Source of the DNA: Acidimicrobiaceae bacterium
GTDB lineage: Bacteria; Actinomycetota; Acidimicrobiia; Acidimicrobiales; RAAP-2
DNA length: 14,577 nt
Direction: 5' to 3'
NCBI GenBank assembly: GCA_003164275.1
Contig: PLSY01000339.1
Coordinates: 4,660-19,236, forward strand
The position numbers and the translations under genes are program-made. Each line of letters starts with the position of its first letter. The stretch's first letter is position 1. Of the stretch, positions 1 through 7,730 are shown piece by piece. The notes beneath the pieces are model-generated. The model was not told the DNA's origin and did no database searches. It saw only the letters and a list, made by a program, of their open reading frames with translations.

Positions 1-195
1 AACCCTGAGGCCAAGCTGGCCGCCATCGCGCGAAGGCGGGGTTGGCATGTCGAGCACTGGCACAAGGCGGAGGGCGGTTCTCAGTCCCTCATGCCACTCG
101 GGCCCATCGACCGACGCGGCTCACTCGGCCGCGGCCGCACCAGTGCAGCCGCACTGGCGGGAGCAGCCCGGCGAGTGGCCAGAGAGGGCAACTGA
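1..195 (+). CDS. HAD-IB family phosphatase, C-terminal end only (partial)
   Basis: An open frame enters from the left edge and stops at the TGA at 193-195, giving the last 64 residues of a protein. The first 20 residues (NPEAKLAAIARRRGWHVEHW) match the characteristic end of HAD-IB phosphatases of the SerB/CicA type, where N-P/A-[ED]-x-[KR]-L-x-x-x-A-x-x-x-G-W follows the last catalytic Asp motif. The remaining roughly 44 residues are a polar, Ala/Arg/Gly-rich tail with no recognisable domain. The catalytic DxD motif lies outside the window, so substrate and activity cannot be judged. The stop overlaps the next start in TGATG, so the two genes are probably translationally coupled. Family assignment rests on a short segment and is likely but not certain; the reading frame itself is well supported by the overlap. 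Confidence 0.72.
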   Translation, partial: NPEAKLAAIARRRGWHVEHWHKAEGGSQSLMPLGPIDRRGSLGRGRTSAAALAGAARRVAREGN

Positions 196-1427
196 TGAAG
201 GCGCTCGTGTTCGAACGAAATCTGCCGCGCTTCGCCGCTTCTCGGGTGGCATCGATGTTCGGGTCCGGCCGGGGTGCGAGGATCGGACCGCTCCAGCTGC
301 TCGACCAGGAAGCACCTGCTCTGCCCGGCGACGACTGGCACTATCTCCGACCCCTCCTGTCGGGCATCTGTGGCTCCGACCTCGCCACGCTGGACGGCCG
401 CAGCTCCCGATATTTCGAGGACATCGTCAGTTTTCCCTTCGTCCCTGGCCATGAGGTGGTCGGTGTGCTCGACCACGGGGGGATCGACCACGGGGGCAAC
501 CGACTGGAGCCCGGATCCCGAGCCATCATCGAACCGGTGCTCGGCTGCGCTACCCGCCACATTCTCCCGGTGTGTCCGCAGTGCTCTGTGGGTCATACCG
601 GCCTGTGCAGCAACGTCGCCTTCGGTGAGCTCGAGCCTGGTCTCCAAACCGGCTTTTGCACCGACACCGGAGGTGGTTGGTCAACAGCCGAGCTGGCCGC
701 CCACTCATCCCAACTCCACGCCGTGCCCGACTCCTTCTCCGACGAGGACGCCGTCATGGTCGAGCCGACAGCTTGTGCGGTCCACGCCGTCCTCTCGGCC
801 GGCATCGAGGGCGATGACGTCGTCGCCGTGATCGGTGCCGGCACGCTCGGCCTGGCCACCACGGCCGCTCTCAACCAGATTGTGCGGCCGACCTCCCCCT
901 TGACGGTGATCGTCGGAGCCAAGCACGGACACCAGCGGCACATGGCCCATCGGCTCGGCGCCGACGCCGTCGTCGCTCCCGACCAACTCGCCCGGACCGT
1001 CCGGCGGAGGGCTGGTTCGCTCGTGGTCGCCGGGCGGTTAACCAACGGAGCCGACGTGGTCTTCGACTGTGTCGGATCGTCGCAGTCCCTCACCGAGGCC
1101 CTCGCCATGGTCCGTCCGAGGGGCCGCGTCGTCCTCGTCGGCATGCCCGGTCGCGTGGACGTCGATCTCGCCCCTTTGTGGCACCGCGAGCTGACCTTGG
1201 TCGGCGCCTATGCCTACGGGGAAGAGGAATCGCTCCGAGGCGACCGCACCCGCACCTTCACGCTGGCCTTCGATGTCGTCGCAAAAGCGCAACTCGGCTC
1301 GCTAGTGTCTGCCGCCTACCCCCTCGAGCGTTACGAGGAAGCCATCGCCCATGCCGGCTCCGCCGGACGTCGAGGCGCAGTCAAGGTGGTCTTCGATCTA
1401 CGTAACCGGAAAGGAATCACCCGATGA
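195..1427 (+). CDS. Zinc-dependent alcohol dehydrogenase (MDR superfamily)
   Basis: A 410-residue medium-chain dehydrogenase/reductase, predicted to oxidise an alcohol or reduce a carbonyl with NAD(P) in the cytoplasm. The ATG at 195 overlaps the upstream stop (TGATG); the frame stays open to about position 42 but the N-terminal domain begins with MKALVF, which fixes this start. Catalytic zinc ligands are visible as C59 in GICGSD, H86-E87 in PGHE and E190 in VEP. C118, C127, C130 and C138 form a plausible structural zinc site, with unusual wide spacing before the CxxC. The nucleotide-binding loop GAGTLG is at 214-219. The protein is longer than the usual 340-370 residues: there is an insert at about 13-50, before the first zinc ligand, and a Gly/His-rich stretch near 94-102. 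It sits between a HAD phosphatase and a LarA-like gene in one overlapping operon, so its substrate is probably shared with them. The substrate is unknown. Confidence 0.93.
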   Translation: MKALVFERNLPRFAASRVASMFGSGRGARIGPLQLLDQEAPALPGDDWHYLRPLLSGICGSDLATLDGRSSRYFEDIVSFPFVPGHEVVGVLDHGGIDHGGNRLEPGSRAIIEPVLGCATRHILPVCPQCSVGHTGLCSNVAFGELEPGLQTGFCTDTGGGWSTAELAAHSSQLHAVPDSFSDEDAVMVEPTACAVHAVLSAGIEGDDVVAVIGAGTLGLATTAALNQIVRPTSPLTVIVGAKHGHQRHMAHRLGADAVVAPDQLARTVRRRAGSLVVAGRLTNGADVVFDCVGSSQSLTEALAMVRPRGRVVLVGMPGRVDVDLAPLWHRELTLVGAYAYGEEESLRGDRTRTFTLAFDVVAKAQLGSLVSAAYPLERYEEAIAHAGSAGRRGAVKVVFDLRNRKGITR

Positions 1428-3013
1428 GCCCGAGACCGGGATTTGTCCTCGAAGTCGACCGCTCGACCCCTCCGACGCTCTTCTGGCACGGCGAGCGGTT
1501 CAGCCTGGAGCGCCTGCCCGAGGGCAGCCGGGTCATCTACGCCCCCGAGCCCATCGACGCGTTGAAGGACCCTTCGACTGCCATCCGCGACGCTCTGCAG
1601 CATCCGCTTGGCGATCAGGAGCCCCTCCCGGCCCTCCTGCGTCCGGGCATGACGCTGACCATCGCCTTCGATGACATCTCCCTCCCTCTGCCGCCCATGG
1701 AGCGGCCGGACATCCGACAGATGGTCATCGAGCAGGTGCTCGACATGGCGGCCGACGCCGGGGTTGACGACGTCGCCCTGATCGTCGCCCTCGCCCTGCA
1801 CCGACGCATGACCGAGGCTGAGCTCCGCCATGCGCTCGGTGATCGGATCTACGACGCCTTCGCCCCGAACGGCCTTCTCACCCAGCACGATGCCGAGGAC
1901 CCCGACGCCCTCGTGCACCTCGGGTTGACCGAACAAGGCGAAGACGTCGAGATCAACAAGCGGGCGGCCGAAAGCGACCTTTTGGTCTACGTGAACATCA
2001 ACCTGGTGGCGATGGACGGGGGCCACAAGTCGGTGGCCACCGGACTCTCCAGCTACAAGAGTCTGCGTCACCACCACAATCCACAGACCATGCAAAAGAG
2101 CCGCTCGTTCATGGACCAGCACCGCTCGGAGCTCCACTCGGCCAACTGGCGCATGGGCAAGCTCATTGCCGACAGCGGGGTGAAGGTCTTCCAGATCGAG
2201 ACCACGCTCAACAACGACACGTTCCCCGGCGCCTTCCAGTTCCTGCAGAAGCGGGAGTGGGAGTGGAAGGCAAAGGACCGACTGGCCTACCTGGCGGCCT
2301 CCAGCGCCCTCGATCACACCCCGTCCCGCTATGCCCGCCAGATCTTCCAGAGCGTCAAGGCCCCCCACCGTATGACCTCGGTGCAGGCCGGTGAGGTGGA
2401 AGCCGTCCACAAGGTCACGACCGACAATGTGTGGGCCCAGCAGGGCGTGGTCGTCGAGGGTCAGACGGACATCTTGACCATGGGCCTCCCCTACATCAGC
2501 CCCTACAACGTGAACTCGATCCTCAATCCGATCCTGGTTGCGTGCCTCGGCCTCGGCTACCTGTTCAACATGTACCGCGGAAAGCCGCTCGTGCGCGAGG
2601 GCGGCGTGCTCATCATGACCCACCCGACCCCGTGGGAGTTCAATCCCGTCCACCATCCGAGCTACATCGACTTCTTCGAACAGGTGCTGAGCCAGACCAC
2701 CGACCCCATCGAAGTGGCCGAGCGGTACGAGGAGTCATTCGCCACCGACCCCTGGTACATCCATCTCTACCGAACGGGGCACGCCTATCACGGTGTCCAC
2801 CCGTTCTACATGTGGTACTGGTGCGCCCACGCCCTCCAACACCTCGGCTCGGTGATCATCGTCGGCGGCGACCCGGCCGCCGTGCACCGCCTGGGGTTCC
2901 GGGCGGCGAGCACCTTGGCCGACGCCCTGGAGATGGCGAAGGACGTCGTCGGCATGTCACCCACACTCACCCATCTCCACGCCCCTCCCATCTTGATGGC
3001 GGACGTGCAGTGA
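1424..3013 (+). CDS. Lactate racemase (LarA) domain protein, probable nickel-pincer-dependent racemase/epimerase
   Basis: A 529-residue protein of the LarA/DUF2088 family. Known members use a nickel-pincer nucleotide (NPN) bound to a lysine to racemise or epimerise alpha-hydroxy acids by hydride transfer. Visible equivalents are the N-terminal substrate loop FDDISLPLPP (82-91), the LHRRMTEAEL segment (125-134) that carries the catalytic-type His (H126), GGHK (199-202) with K202 as the expected NPN attachment lysine, and the H216-H218 run where the nickel-ligand His should lie. The first loop deviates: canonical LarA has DxTRP, and here the Thr-Arg is replaced by S-L, so the substrate probably is not lactate. 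The C-terminal half, from about 225, is rich in Trp, Tyr and His. Length exceeds typical LarA (about 425). The start is supported by AAGGA at 1411-1415, 8 nt upstream; the ATG overlaps the previous stop (ATGA). No larB, larC or larE is present in the window, so cofactor synthesis would have to be encoded elsewhere. Confidence 0.85.
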   Translation: MSPRPGFVLEVDRSTPPTLFWHGERFSLERLPEGSRVIYAPEPIDALKDPSTAIRDALQHPLGDQEPLPALLRPGMTLTIAFDDISLPLPPMERPDIRQMVIEQVLDMAADAGVDDVALIVALALHRRMTEAELRHALGDRIYDAFAPNGLLTQHDAEDPDALVHLGLTEQGEDVEINKRAAESDLLVYVNINLVAMDGGHKSVATGLSSYKSLRHHHNPQTMQKSRSFMDQHRSELHSANWRMGKLIADSGVKVFQIETTLNNDTFPGAFQFLQKREWEWKAKDRLAYLAASSALDHTPSRYARQIFQSVKAPHRMTSVQAGEVEAVHKVTTDNVWAQQGVVVEGQTDILTMGLPYISPYNVNSILNPILVACLGLGYLFNMYRGKPLVREGGVLIMTHPTPWEFNPVHHPSYIDFFEQVLSQTTDPIEVAERYEESFATDPWYIHLYRTGHAYHGVHPFYMWYWCAHALQHLGSVIIVGGDPAAVHRLGFRAASTLADALEMAKDVVGMSPTLTHLHAPPILMADVQ

Positions 3014-4047
3014 CCCGGCAATTCGGTTCGTCGAACTCCCTCCGGTCGAGACGTGCCGTCAGGACTGATGCCACCCTCGCCGGTGAAGATGCAACTGGTG
3101 CAACGGTCGGGCCACTCGGCGGGATGACGCCCGCCTCATTGGCGGCAAAGGTCGGGCGGGCTCGCTTTCCGCTGGCCGCACCGAGCTGGCCGGAGTCGGT
3201 GCCCCGGCCGGCCAAGAAGTCCACGCTCGGCGTCAACTACGACACAACCTGGTCGAGGCGGTACCCGGTGCGCCTGGCCCGGGCCATGGTCCTCGACAAC
3301 CTGGCGAGGCCGGTCGCCCGCCTCGTGGCCTCCCCCCTCATCCGCGGCGACGAGGTACTCAACGATCTGGAGGGTCCGGTCATCTTCGCGGCAAATCACG
3401 CCAGCCACGCCGACACCCCCCTGCTCCTCAGCTCGCTACCCCTGCGCTTCCGCCACCGCACGGTAGTGGCGGCTGCCGCCGACTACTTCTTCGACCGGCG
3501 CTGGAAGGCCGACGCCTGGTCGTTCCTCCTCGCCGCCATTCCCATCGAGCGGACGAAGGTCAACCGCCGATCTGCCCAACTGGCTGCCGAGCTCCTGGCC
3601 GACGACTGGAACCTGATCATCTTCCCCGAGGGTGGGCGCTCACCCGACGGATGGGCCCAGACCTTCCGGGGTGGGGCCGCGTACCTAGCCACCCGCTCCG
3701 ACTGTGCGGTCGTCCCCGTCCACCTCGACGGCACCAGGCACATCTTGCCGAAGGGCCGCACAGGCGTCCACCGGACCCGCACCACCATCACCTTCGGCAC
3801 GCCCATGAGGCCCGAAGCAGATGAGGACGCCCGTCACTTCAGCACCCGAATCGAGGCGGCCGTGGCGACCATGGCCAACGAAGCGGGAAGCGACTGGTGG
3901 ACAGCCCGCAAACAGGCGGCCGGCGGAACGACCCCGTCCCTTCAGGGCCCCGATGTGGCCGCCTGGCGGCGATCGTGGCAGCTGTCAACCGCCCCCGAGC
4001 GGCGAGAGATCGATGAGGGAGTGGACTGGCCGCGACGTCCCGAGTAG
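3010..4047 (+). CDS. PlsC-type lysophospholipid acyltransferase family protein
   Basis: A 345-residue glycerophospholipid acyltransferase (LPLAT/PlsC superfamily), expected to move an acyl group from acyl-CoA or acyl-ACP to a hydroxyl at the membrane. The catalytic H-x4-D motif is NHASHAD (129-135), motif II is IPIERTKVNRR (177-187), and motif III is FPEGGRS (205-211), where the Glu-Gly-x-Arg binds the acceptor phosphate in known members. The GTG start at 3010 overlaps the upstream TGA (GTGA), indicating translational coupling; the open frame continues upstream inside the LarA-like gene but there encodes a shadow sequence. About 75 N-terminal residues precede the region resembling the family and are low complexity. 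The C-terminus (from about 300) is also poorly conserved-looking. Acceptor is unknown. Its operon partners (HAD phosphatase, dehydrogenase, LarA-like protein) suggest a specialised lipid rather than, or as well as, ordinary phosphatidic acid. Confidence 0.9.
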   Translation: MTRQFGSSNSLRSRRAVRTDATLAGEDATGATVGPLGGMTPASLAAKVGRARFPLAAPSWPESVPRPAKKSTLGVNYDTTWSRRYPVRLARAMVLDNLARPVARLVASPLIRGDEVLNDLEGPVIFAANHASHADTPLLLSSLPLRFRHRTVVAAAADYFFDRRWKADAWSFLLAAIPIERTKVNRRSAQLAAELLADDWNLIIFPEGGRSPDGWAQTFRGGAAYLATRSDCAVVPVHLDGTRHILPKGRTGVHRTRTTITFGTPMRPEADEDARHFSTRIEAAVATMANEAGSDWWTARKQAAGGTTPSLQGPDVAAWRRSWQLSTAPERREIDEGVDWPRRPE

Positions 4048-4073
4048 CCCTCGCCGGTTCCTTCGGGTCGTCC

Positions 4074-4883
4074 TCAGCGTCGGGTACGGATACGGGTACG
4101 GATGCGCTGAATCCGTCCTGCACCCAACGAGTTCCCGGCGGCGGCTAGGCGCTCGCTTCGAAGGGCCAGCTCCTCGCCGTCGTCCAGCGGGGCCAGCCCC
4201 TCTAAGGGTGCGATGGCCCATCCAAGGAGCATGTCGGCGAGGGCGGTGTTGCGAGCGAGCAGCGGCCCATGCAGATAGGACCCGAAGACCCGGTCAGACC
4301 ACGCTCCCTCGGTCCGGTCCCCGGCTCCGTTCCCAACGCCCGAGACTACGGTCGCTACTGGCTTCGAACCTGGCCCCACCACTGTCACGCCCCCATGGTT
4401 CTCGAATCCCGTGAGCGCGGGAAGGGCTGCTCCGGTGGCCTGGCGGGGGGCATCGTCGGTGACGGTTGCCACCAACTCGCCGACCGCTCGTGTCCCGGTG
4501 CCCTTTCGGGTGACGAGGTCCAACAGCCCGAGGCCCTCGTGAGGTCGGTCGGCGCTGTCGGGAAAGGTGCGGCCGAGCAGTTGGTACCCGGCACACACCC
4601 CGACCACCACCGATCCGTGCTCGACAGCCCGTACGACGGTGCCCTCACGGCGGAGCGACGTGGCCGCCCTGACCTGGGGACCGTCCTCCCCACCCCCGAT
4701 GCAGTAGATATCCGCCGTGGGCAGGGGCTTGCCGGAATCGGCCTGGACGAGGTCGACGTCGATGCCCCGCCATGCCGCTCGCCGGGACAGGACGAGGCCG
4801 TTGCCCCCGTCGCCGTAGGTGCCGAGCAGGTCCGGGTAGACGACCACTATGGACAGGGCCGAGCTGGTATCCCGTGCCCTCAC
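4074..4883 (-). CDS. gatD: GatD, glutamine amidotransferase subunit of the lipid II isoglutaminyl synthase
   Basis: A 269-residue class I glutamine amidotransferase (CobB/CobQ-like). In the MurT/GatD complex GatD releases ammonia from glutamine, and MurT uses it to amidate the alpha-carboxyl of D-Glu in the lipid II stem peptide. The nucleophile is C97 in GVCAGYQLLG, the catalytic His is H205 in GSYLHGPLLARN, and IGGGEDGPQ (62-70) is typical of the family. The GTG start at 4883 overlaps the murT stop (GTGA); upstream codons in the same frame are shadow of murT. The last residues, RIRTRIRTRR, are encoded by a 12-bp tandem duplication (4081-4104), so the extreme C-terminus is probably a recent, non-essential addition. 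It ends 26 bp from the convergent acyltransferase gene. Confidence 0.93.
   Translation of the reverse strand: MRARDTSSALSIVVVYPDLLGTYGDGGNGLVLSRRAAWRGIDVDLVQADSGKPLPTADIYCIGGGEDGPQVRAATSLRREGTVVRAVEHGSVVVGVCAGYQLLGRTFPDSADRPHEGLGLLDLVTRKGTGTRAVGELVATVTDDAPRQATGAALPALTGFENHGGVTVVGPGSKPVATVVSGVGNGAGDRTEGAWSDRVFGSYLHGPLLARNTALADMLLGWAIAPLEGLAPLDDGEELALRSERLAAAGNSLGAGRIQRIRTRIRTRR
4081..4104. repeat. 12-bp tandem duplication at the 3' end of gatD
   Basis: Two adjacent copies read CGGGTACGGATA and CGGGTACGGATG on the plus strand, differing only at the last base. On the minus strand they encode the repeated RIRT units at the GatD C-terminus. Being a multiple of three, the duplication keeps the frame. 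Confidence 0.85.
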
Positions 4884-6247
4884 AGCGCCTTTTTCATGTC
4901 GGCGAACGCCGTGTAGTTGCCGAGGAAGTCGACAGGTCCAGGCACCGAGTCGTCTCCCCCGAATCCGCCTGCTCCTTCGACCAAATCGAGCGCGACGTCG
5001 ACGGCCGACAGGGGACTCTCGACGACCGTGCAGGAAACCTCGGCGTAGCGGAGCCGAACAGCCAGATCGAGACGTCGATCGCCAGTCACAACCACTGGAC
5101 GACCGGCCAGTCGCTCGAAGGGGACGTCCCACAGCCAACTGGTGTCGAGTCCGTCGGCGATTCGCGCATTGATGGACAAGACGACCGGGACCAGCTGTGG
5201 CCGCGTCTCCTCCAACAGATCGAAGATGGCGGTCCAGCCGGCGGGGTTCTTGGCCAACAGGAGGCGGACGGGATGTTGGCGCCGCATGACCGACGAGAAT
5301 CGTCCCGCTACCTCGTGGACGCCGCCCAGCCGCTCGAGGGCGGTCGAGATGGACAGTTGAGGCCCACCGTCGCCATTGATAGCGGGAGAGGCCACCAGAT
5401 AGGGGGCTGCGATGGCCGCCATAGCGGCGTTGGCCCGGTTGAACAGGCCGGGTAACCGGATATCCACGAAATAGCGGTTCCCGTCGGACAGCACCAGCTC
5501 GGTGTCCTCCAGCCACGCATCCCGGGGCGGTCGGACAAAGTCACAGCCGTTGCACGCCCAGGCTCCGAGATCGTCAAAGACGATCCTGCCCCCGCAGGCC
5601 GGGCAGCCGACGGCATCGTTGTGCCAGACCTGTCCGGCCCCCACCCAGCGGACCTCCGGTGCCGCCGCTGCCGCCCACGCCACCATGGGGTCGTCGGCGT
5701 TGGCCACCACCACAGTCGGCTGAACACCGGTGGGGCCGCCGGTACCGAGTGCGCCCAAGGCCTTGCGCCAGCGCTCGACCAGCATCCGCACCTCGGAGAT
5801 CCGGTCCAGCTGATCGCGTGACAAGTTGAGCAGGATGACCACCTTGGGGGCGGTCTCCTCCATGACCCGGCCCAGATAGCCCTCGTCCACCTCGAGCACG
5901 GCGATATCTGCATCGATAGCTCCGGCCAGGGCGGCTACGTGACCGGCCGGCATGTTGGCACCCGTGACGTTGGAGACGACAGCCCCCCGTTCACCGGTCA
6001 CTGCGGCGAGCAGCATCTTGGTGGTCGTCGTCTTGCCATTGGTGCCGCTCACCAGACCGACGGCGCGTCCCTCAGCCAGAGTGGCGAGCAGACCCGGGTC
6101 GACGAGCAGTCCGATGCGACCCCCGGCCACCGTCCCGCTCCCCCGCCCGAGCGACCTCGACATCCAGTTGGAGAGCTTGAGGGCGTCGACGGCGACCGAG
6201 GAACGCGGCGCCAGCACGCGGCTACTGCGAGGATGGGAGACCGTCAC
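4880..6247 (-). CDS. murT: MurT, Mur-ligase-like subunit of the lipid II isoglutaminyl synthase
   Basis: A 455-residue Mur-ligase homologue that activates the lipid II glutamate carboxylate with ATP and receives ammonia from GatD. The P-loop is SGTNGKTTT (67-75). The central domain carries a four-Cys zinc ribbon, C215-x2-C218 and C232-x2-C235, which is an insertion typical of MurT and absent from classical MurC-F. NRANAAMA (270-277) is the Mur-ligase asparagine/ATP region. The C-terminal DUF1727 domain contains NPAG (334-337) and DGLDTSWLWD (365-374), whose aspartate is the likely third member of the catalytic triad completed across the GatD interface. The start is a GTG whose GTGA overlaps the stop of the upstream acyltransferase fusion; the gatD start overlaps its own stop in the same way. 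Function is secure from domain order and from the neighbouring gatD. Confidence 0.95.
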   Translation of the reverse strand: MTVSHPRSSRVLAPRSSVAVDALKLSNWMSRSLGRGSGTVAGGRIGLLVDPGLLATLAEGRAVGLVSGTNGKTTTTKMLLAAVTGERGAVVSNVTGANMPAGHVAALAGAIDADIAVLEVDEGYLGRVMEETAPKVVILLNLSRDQLDRISEVRMLVERWRKALGALGTGGPTGVQPTVVVANADDPMVAWAAAAAPEVRWVGAGQVWHNDAVGCPACGGRIVFDDLGAWACNGCDFVRPPRDAWLEDTELVLSDGNRYFVDIRLPGLFNRANAAMAAIAAPYLVASPAINGDGGPQLSISTALERLGGVHEVAGRFSSVMRRQHPVRLLLAKNPAGWTAIFDLLEETRPQLVPVVLSINARIADGLDTSWLWDVPFERLAGRPVVVTGDRRLDLAVRLRYAEVSCTVVESPLSAVDVALDLVEGAGGFGGDDSVPGPVDFLGNYTAFADMKKAL

Positions 6248-7626
6248 GACGGCGGTCGGGTGCGGGCCAGGTCCTCAGCGGACAGCTGACGCTCGATGCG
6301 GGACTCCTCCGGCAGGAGGTCGGCGATGGTCCGCATCAGGTCTTCGGTGTCGGCGACCGGATCGGTGCCCTCCAGGCCGACGGCCGGCCCGACGGCGACG
6401 GTCACGGCTGGCGGATGCCGCCAGGTGGTCATGTTCGGGACCCGAGAGGCGCGTGGCCAGACCCGCTCGGTCCCCCACAGTCCGATCGGAATGACCGGCG
6501 CACCCGTGGCGGCGGCCAGCCGCGCCGTACCGGTGCGGCCGCGCAACGTCGTATCGAAGAACTCGTCGCCCCGTGGGATGGTCCCTTGGGGCAGGACGAT
6601 CACCACCTCGCCCGCCTCGAGCGCGGCCGTCGCCTGAGCCATCGGATTCCCCGACCGGGCCGTCCGCTCGACGGCGATACCGCCAAGGGAGCGGGCCAGC
6701 TGGCCGATCACCGGGGCGTCGAAGATCTCCTGTTTGGCCAGGAAGCGAACCGGTCGGCGCAGTCTGGAGGCCACGATGCCGAGGGCGGCCACGTCGAAAT
6801 AGCTGCGGTGGTTGGAGACGAGCAGCACCGGGCCGGTCCGGGGAATGTTCTCCATCCCGGTGATGGAGAACCGGGCGTAGGGGAACGACTCGGCCCGGAC
6901 GAACGGTCGTACCAGGTCATAGGGCTCGAAGCCGATCATGGAGGGGACGCCTGGGGCCCGGTCCCAGTTCTCGAGGGGCCAGCGGCGGAGCACGGCGGCG
7001 GCCACCAGGCGAGGGTCGGCATTGAGCGGATGGGGATGCCCAACGGCCAAGAGGAGGGGTAGGTCGAAGATGCTGTCCGAATAGGCATGGGAGGCGGCAA
7101 GGCTGACCCCATGGTCGGTGGCCCACTGTCCGACCGCCGACCGCTTACCCAGGCCCCAGACGAACCCCCCGTCGATGCGGCCGGTGTAGCGACCGTCCCG
7201 CTCGCCGTAGTGGGTGGCGATGACGTCATCGAATCCGAGCGCCTCAGCGAGAGGCTGGACCATATCGACCGGGGAGGTGGTGGCGAGCACCAGGGGAAAG
7301 CCGTTCGCCCGGTGGACGGCCAGAGCGGCCATGGCCCAAGGCTGGACCAGCTCCAACAGGGGGGCGACGGCTGCCTTGCCCGCCCGCCGGGTGCCATCGG
7401 CCGAGCGGCCACGCATGAACCTGGCCGCCGCCCTGGCCAGCCCGATGAAGGGCACCGACTCCCCGAACCGGTTGTAGAAGCTGTACATGAGGCTATCGCC
7501 GGGGAGGCGCTGGCCTTCGGAGATGACCCCTTCGGCGACGATGGCCTGGTGGATCACCGGGCCGCTAGCCGACCGTAGGAGGGTCCGGTCCAGATCAACG
7601 AACACAGCACCCGAGGCTTCTGACAT
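6244..7626 (-). CDS. Bifunctional HAD-IB phosphatase / 1-acylglycerol-3-phosphate acyltransferase fusion (PlsC-like)
   Basis: A 460-residue two-domain protein. Residues 1-225 are a HAD-IB phosphatase with the nucleophile motif DLDRT (D11, D13), motif II ATTSP (115-119), K161 in the expected lysine region and YSDSIFDLPLL (182-192) carrying the metal-binding aspartates. Residues 240-430 are a PlsC acyltransferase with NHRSYFD (272-278) and LPQGTIPRG (345-353). The usual FPEG glutamate of motif III is a glutamine here, a change I recall from this actinobacterial fusion subfamily. The architecture matches M. tuberculosis Rv2483c, annotated as PlsC. It probably acylates lysophosphatidic acid; the role of the phosphatase half is unknown. 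The ATG at 7626 lies 6 nt after a TAGCGT -10-like box with no separate Shine-Dalgarno sequence, suggesting a leaderless mRNA. It heads a three-gene overlapping operon with murT and gatD. Confidence 0.92.
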   Translation of the reverse strand: MSEASGAVFVDLDRTLLRSASGPVIHQAIVAEGVISEGQRLPGDSLMYSFYNRFGESVPFIGLARAAARFMRGRSADGTRRAGKAAVAPLLELVQPWAMAALAVHRANGFPLVLATTSPVDMVQPLAEALGFDDVIATHYGERDGRYTGRIDGGFVWGLGKRSAVGQWATDHGVSLAASHAYSDSIFDLPLLLAVGHPHPLNADPRLVAAAVLRRWPLENWDRAPGVPSMIGFEPYDLVRPFVRAESFPYARFSITGMENIPRTGPVLLVSNHRSYFDVAALGIVASRLRRPVRFLAKQEIFDAPVIGQLARSLGGIAVERTARSGNPMAQATAALEAGEVVIVLPQGTIPRGDEFFDTTLRGRTGTARLAAATGAPVIPIGLWGTERVWPRASRVPNMTTWRHPPAVTVAVGPAVGLEGTDPVADTEDLMRTIADLLPEESRIERQLSAEDLARTRPPS

Positions 7627-7632
7627 GCCTTT

Positions 7633-7638
7633 ACGCTA
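7633..7638 (-). promoter_or_regulatory. -10 box of the acyltransferase-murT-gatD operon (probable leaderless start)
   Basis: TAGCGT fits the actinobacterial TANNNT -10 consensus. It is followed by six bases (AAAGGC) and then the ATG, so transcription would begin at or next to the start codon. No good -35 is visible. The AAAGG could alternatively be a Shine-Dalgarno sequence, but it sits only one base from the ATG, too close to work well. Confidence 0.45.
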
Positions 7639-7651
7639 GTGGCGGGTCACC

Positions 7652-7677
7652 GGCTCGGGTGGCCCATTGGCCGAGCC
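7652..7677. other. Inverted repeat upstream of the acyltransferase fusion
   Basis: GGCTCGG (7652-7658) pairs perfectly with CCGAGCC (7671-7677) around a 12-nt loop. It lies between the 6C-like RNA and the operon it might read into. No T-tract follows on either strand, so a factor-independent terminator is doubtful; it may reduce read-through from the sRNA or bind a regulator. Confidence 0.35.
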
Positions 7678-7730
7678 TGGCCAAGCCCGGTGAGCGATGT
7701 ACTCTGCCGTTGACTCTGTCCCCGGACGCG

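Noticed and set aside
42..194. An N-terminal extension of the dehydrogenase
   Set aside because: It overlaps the HAD-phosphatase end in another frame, and homology starts at MKALVF encoded from 195.
1331..2656. A 441-codon minus-strand open frame opposite the dehydrogenase and LarA-like genes
   Set aside because: His/Val/Gly/Asp/Glu-rich composition typical of the antisense of high-GC genes; no family features, and the plus-strand genes are certain.
4048..4073. A bidirectional terminator between the convergent operons
   Set aside because: The 26-bp gap contains no inverted repeat of useful length and no T-run.
4899..5516. An N-terminal extension of GatD to position 5516
   Set aside because: The extra 211 residues are the out-of-frame shadow of murT. 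The family start is at the GTG at 4883.
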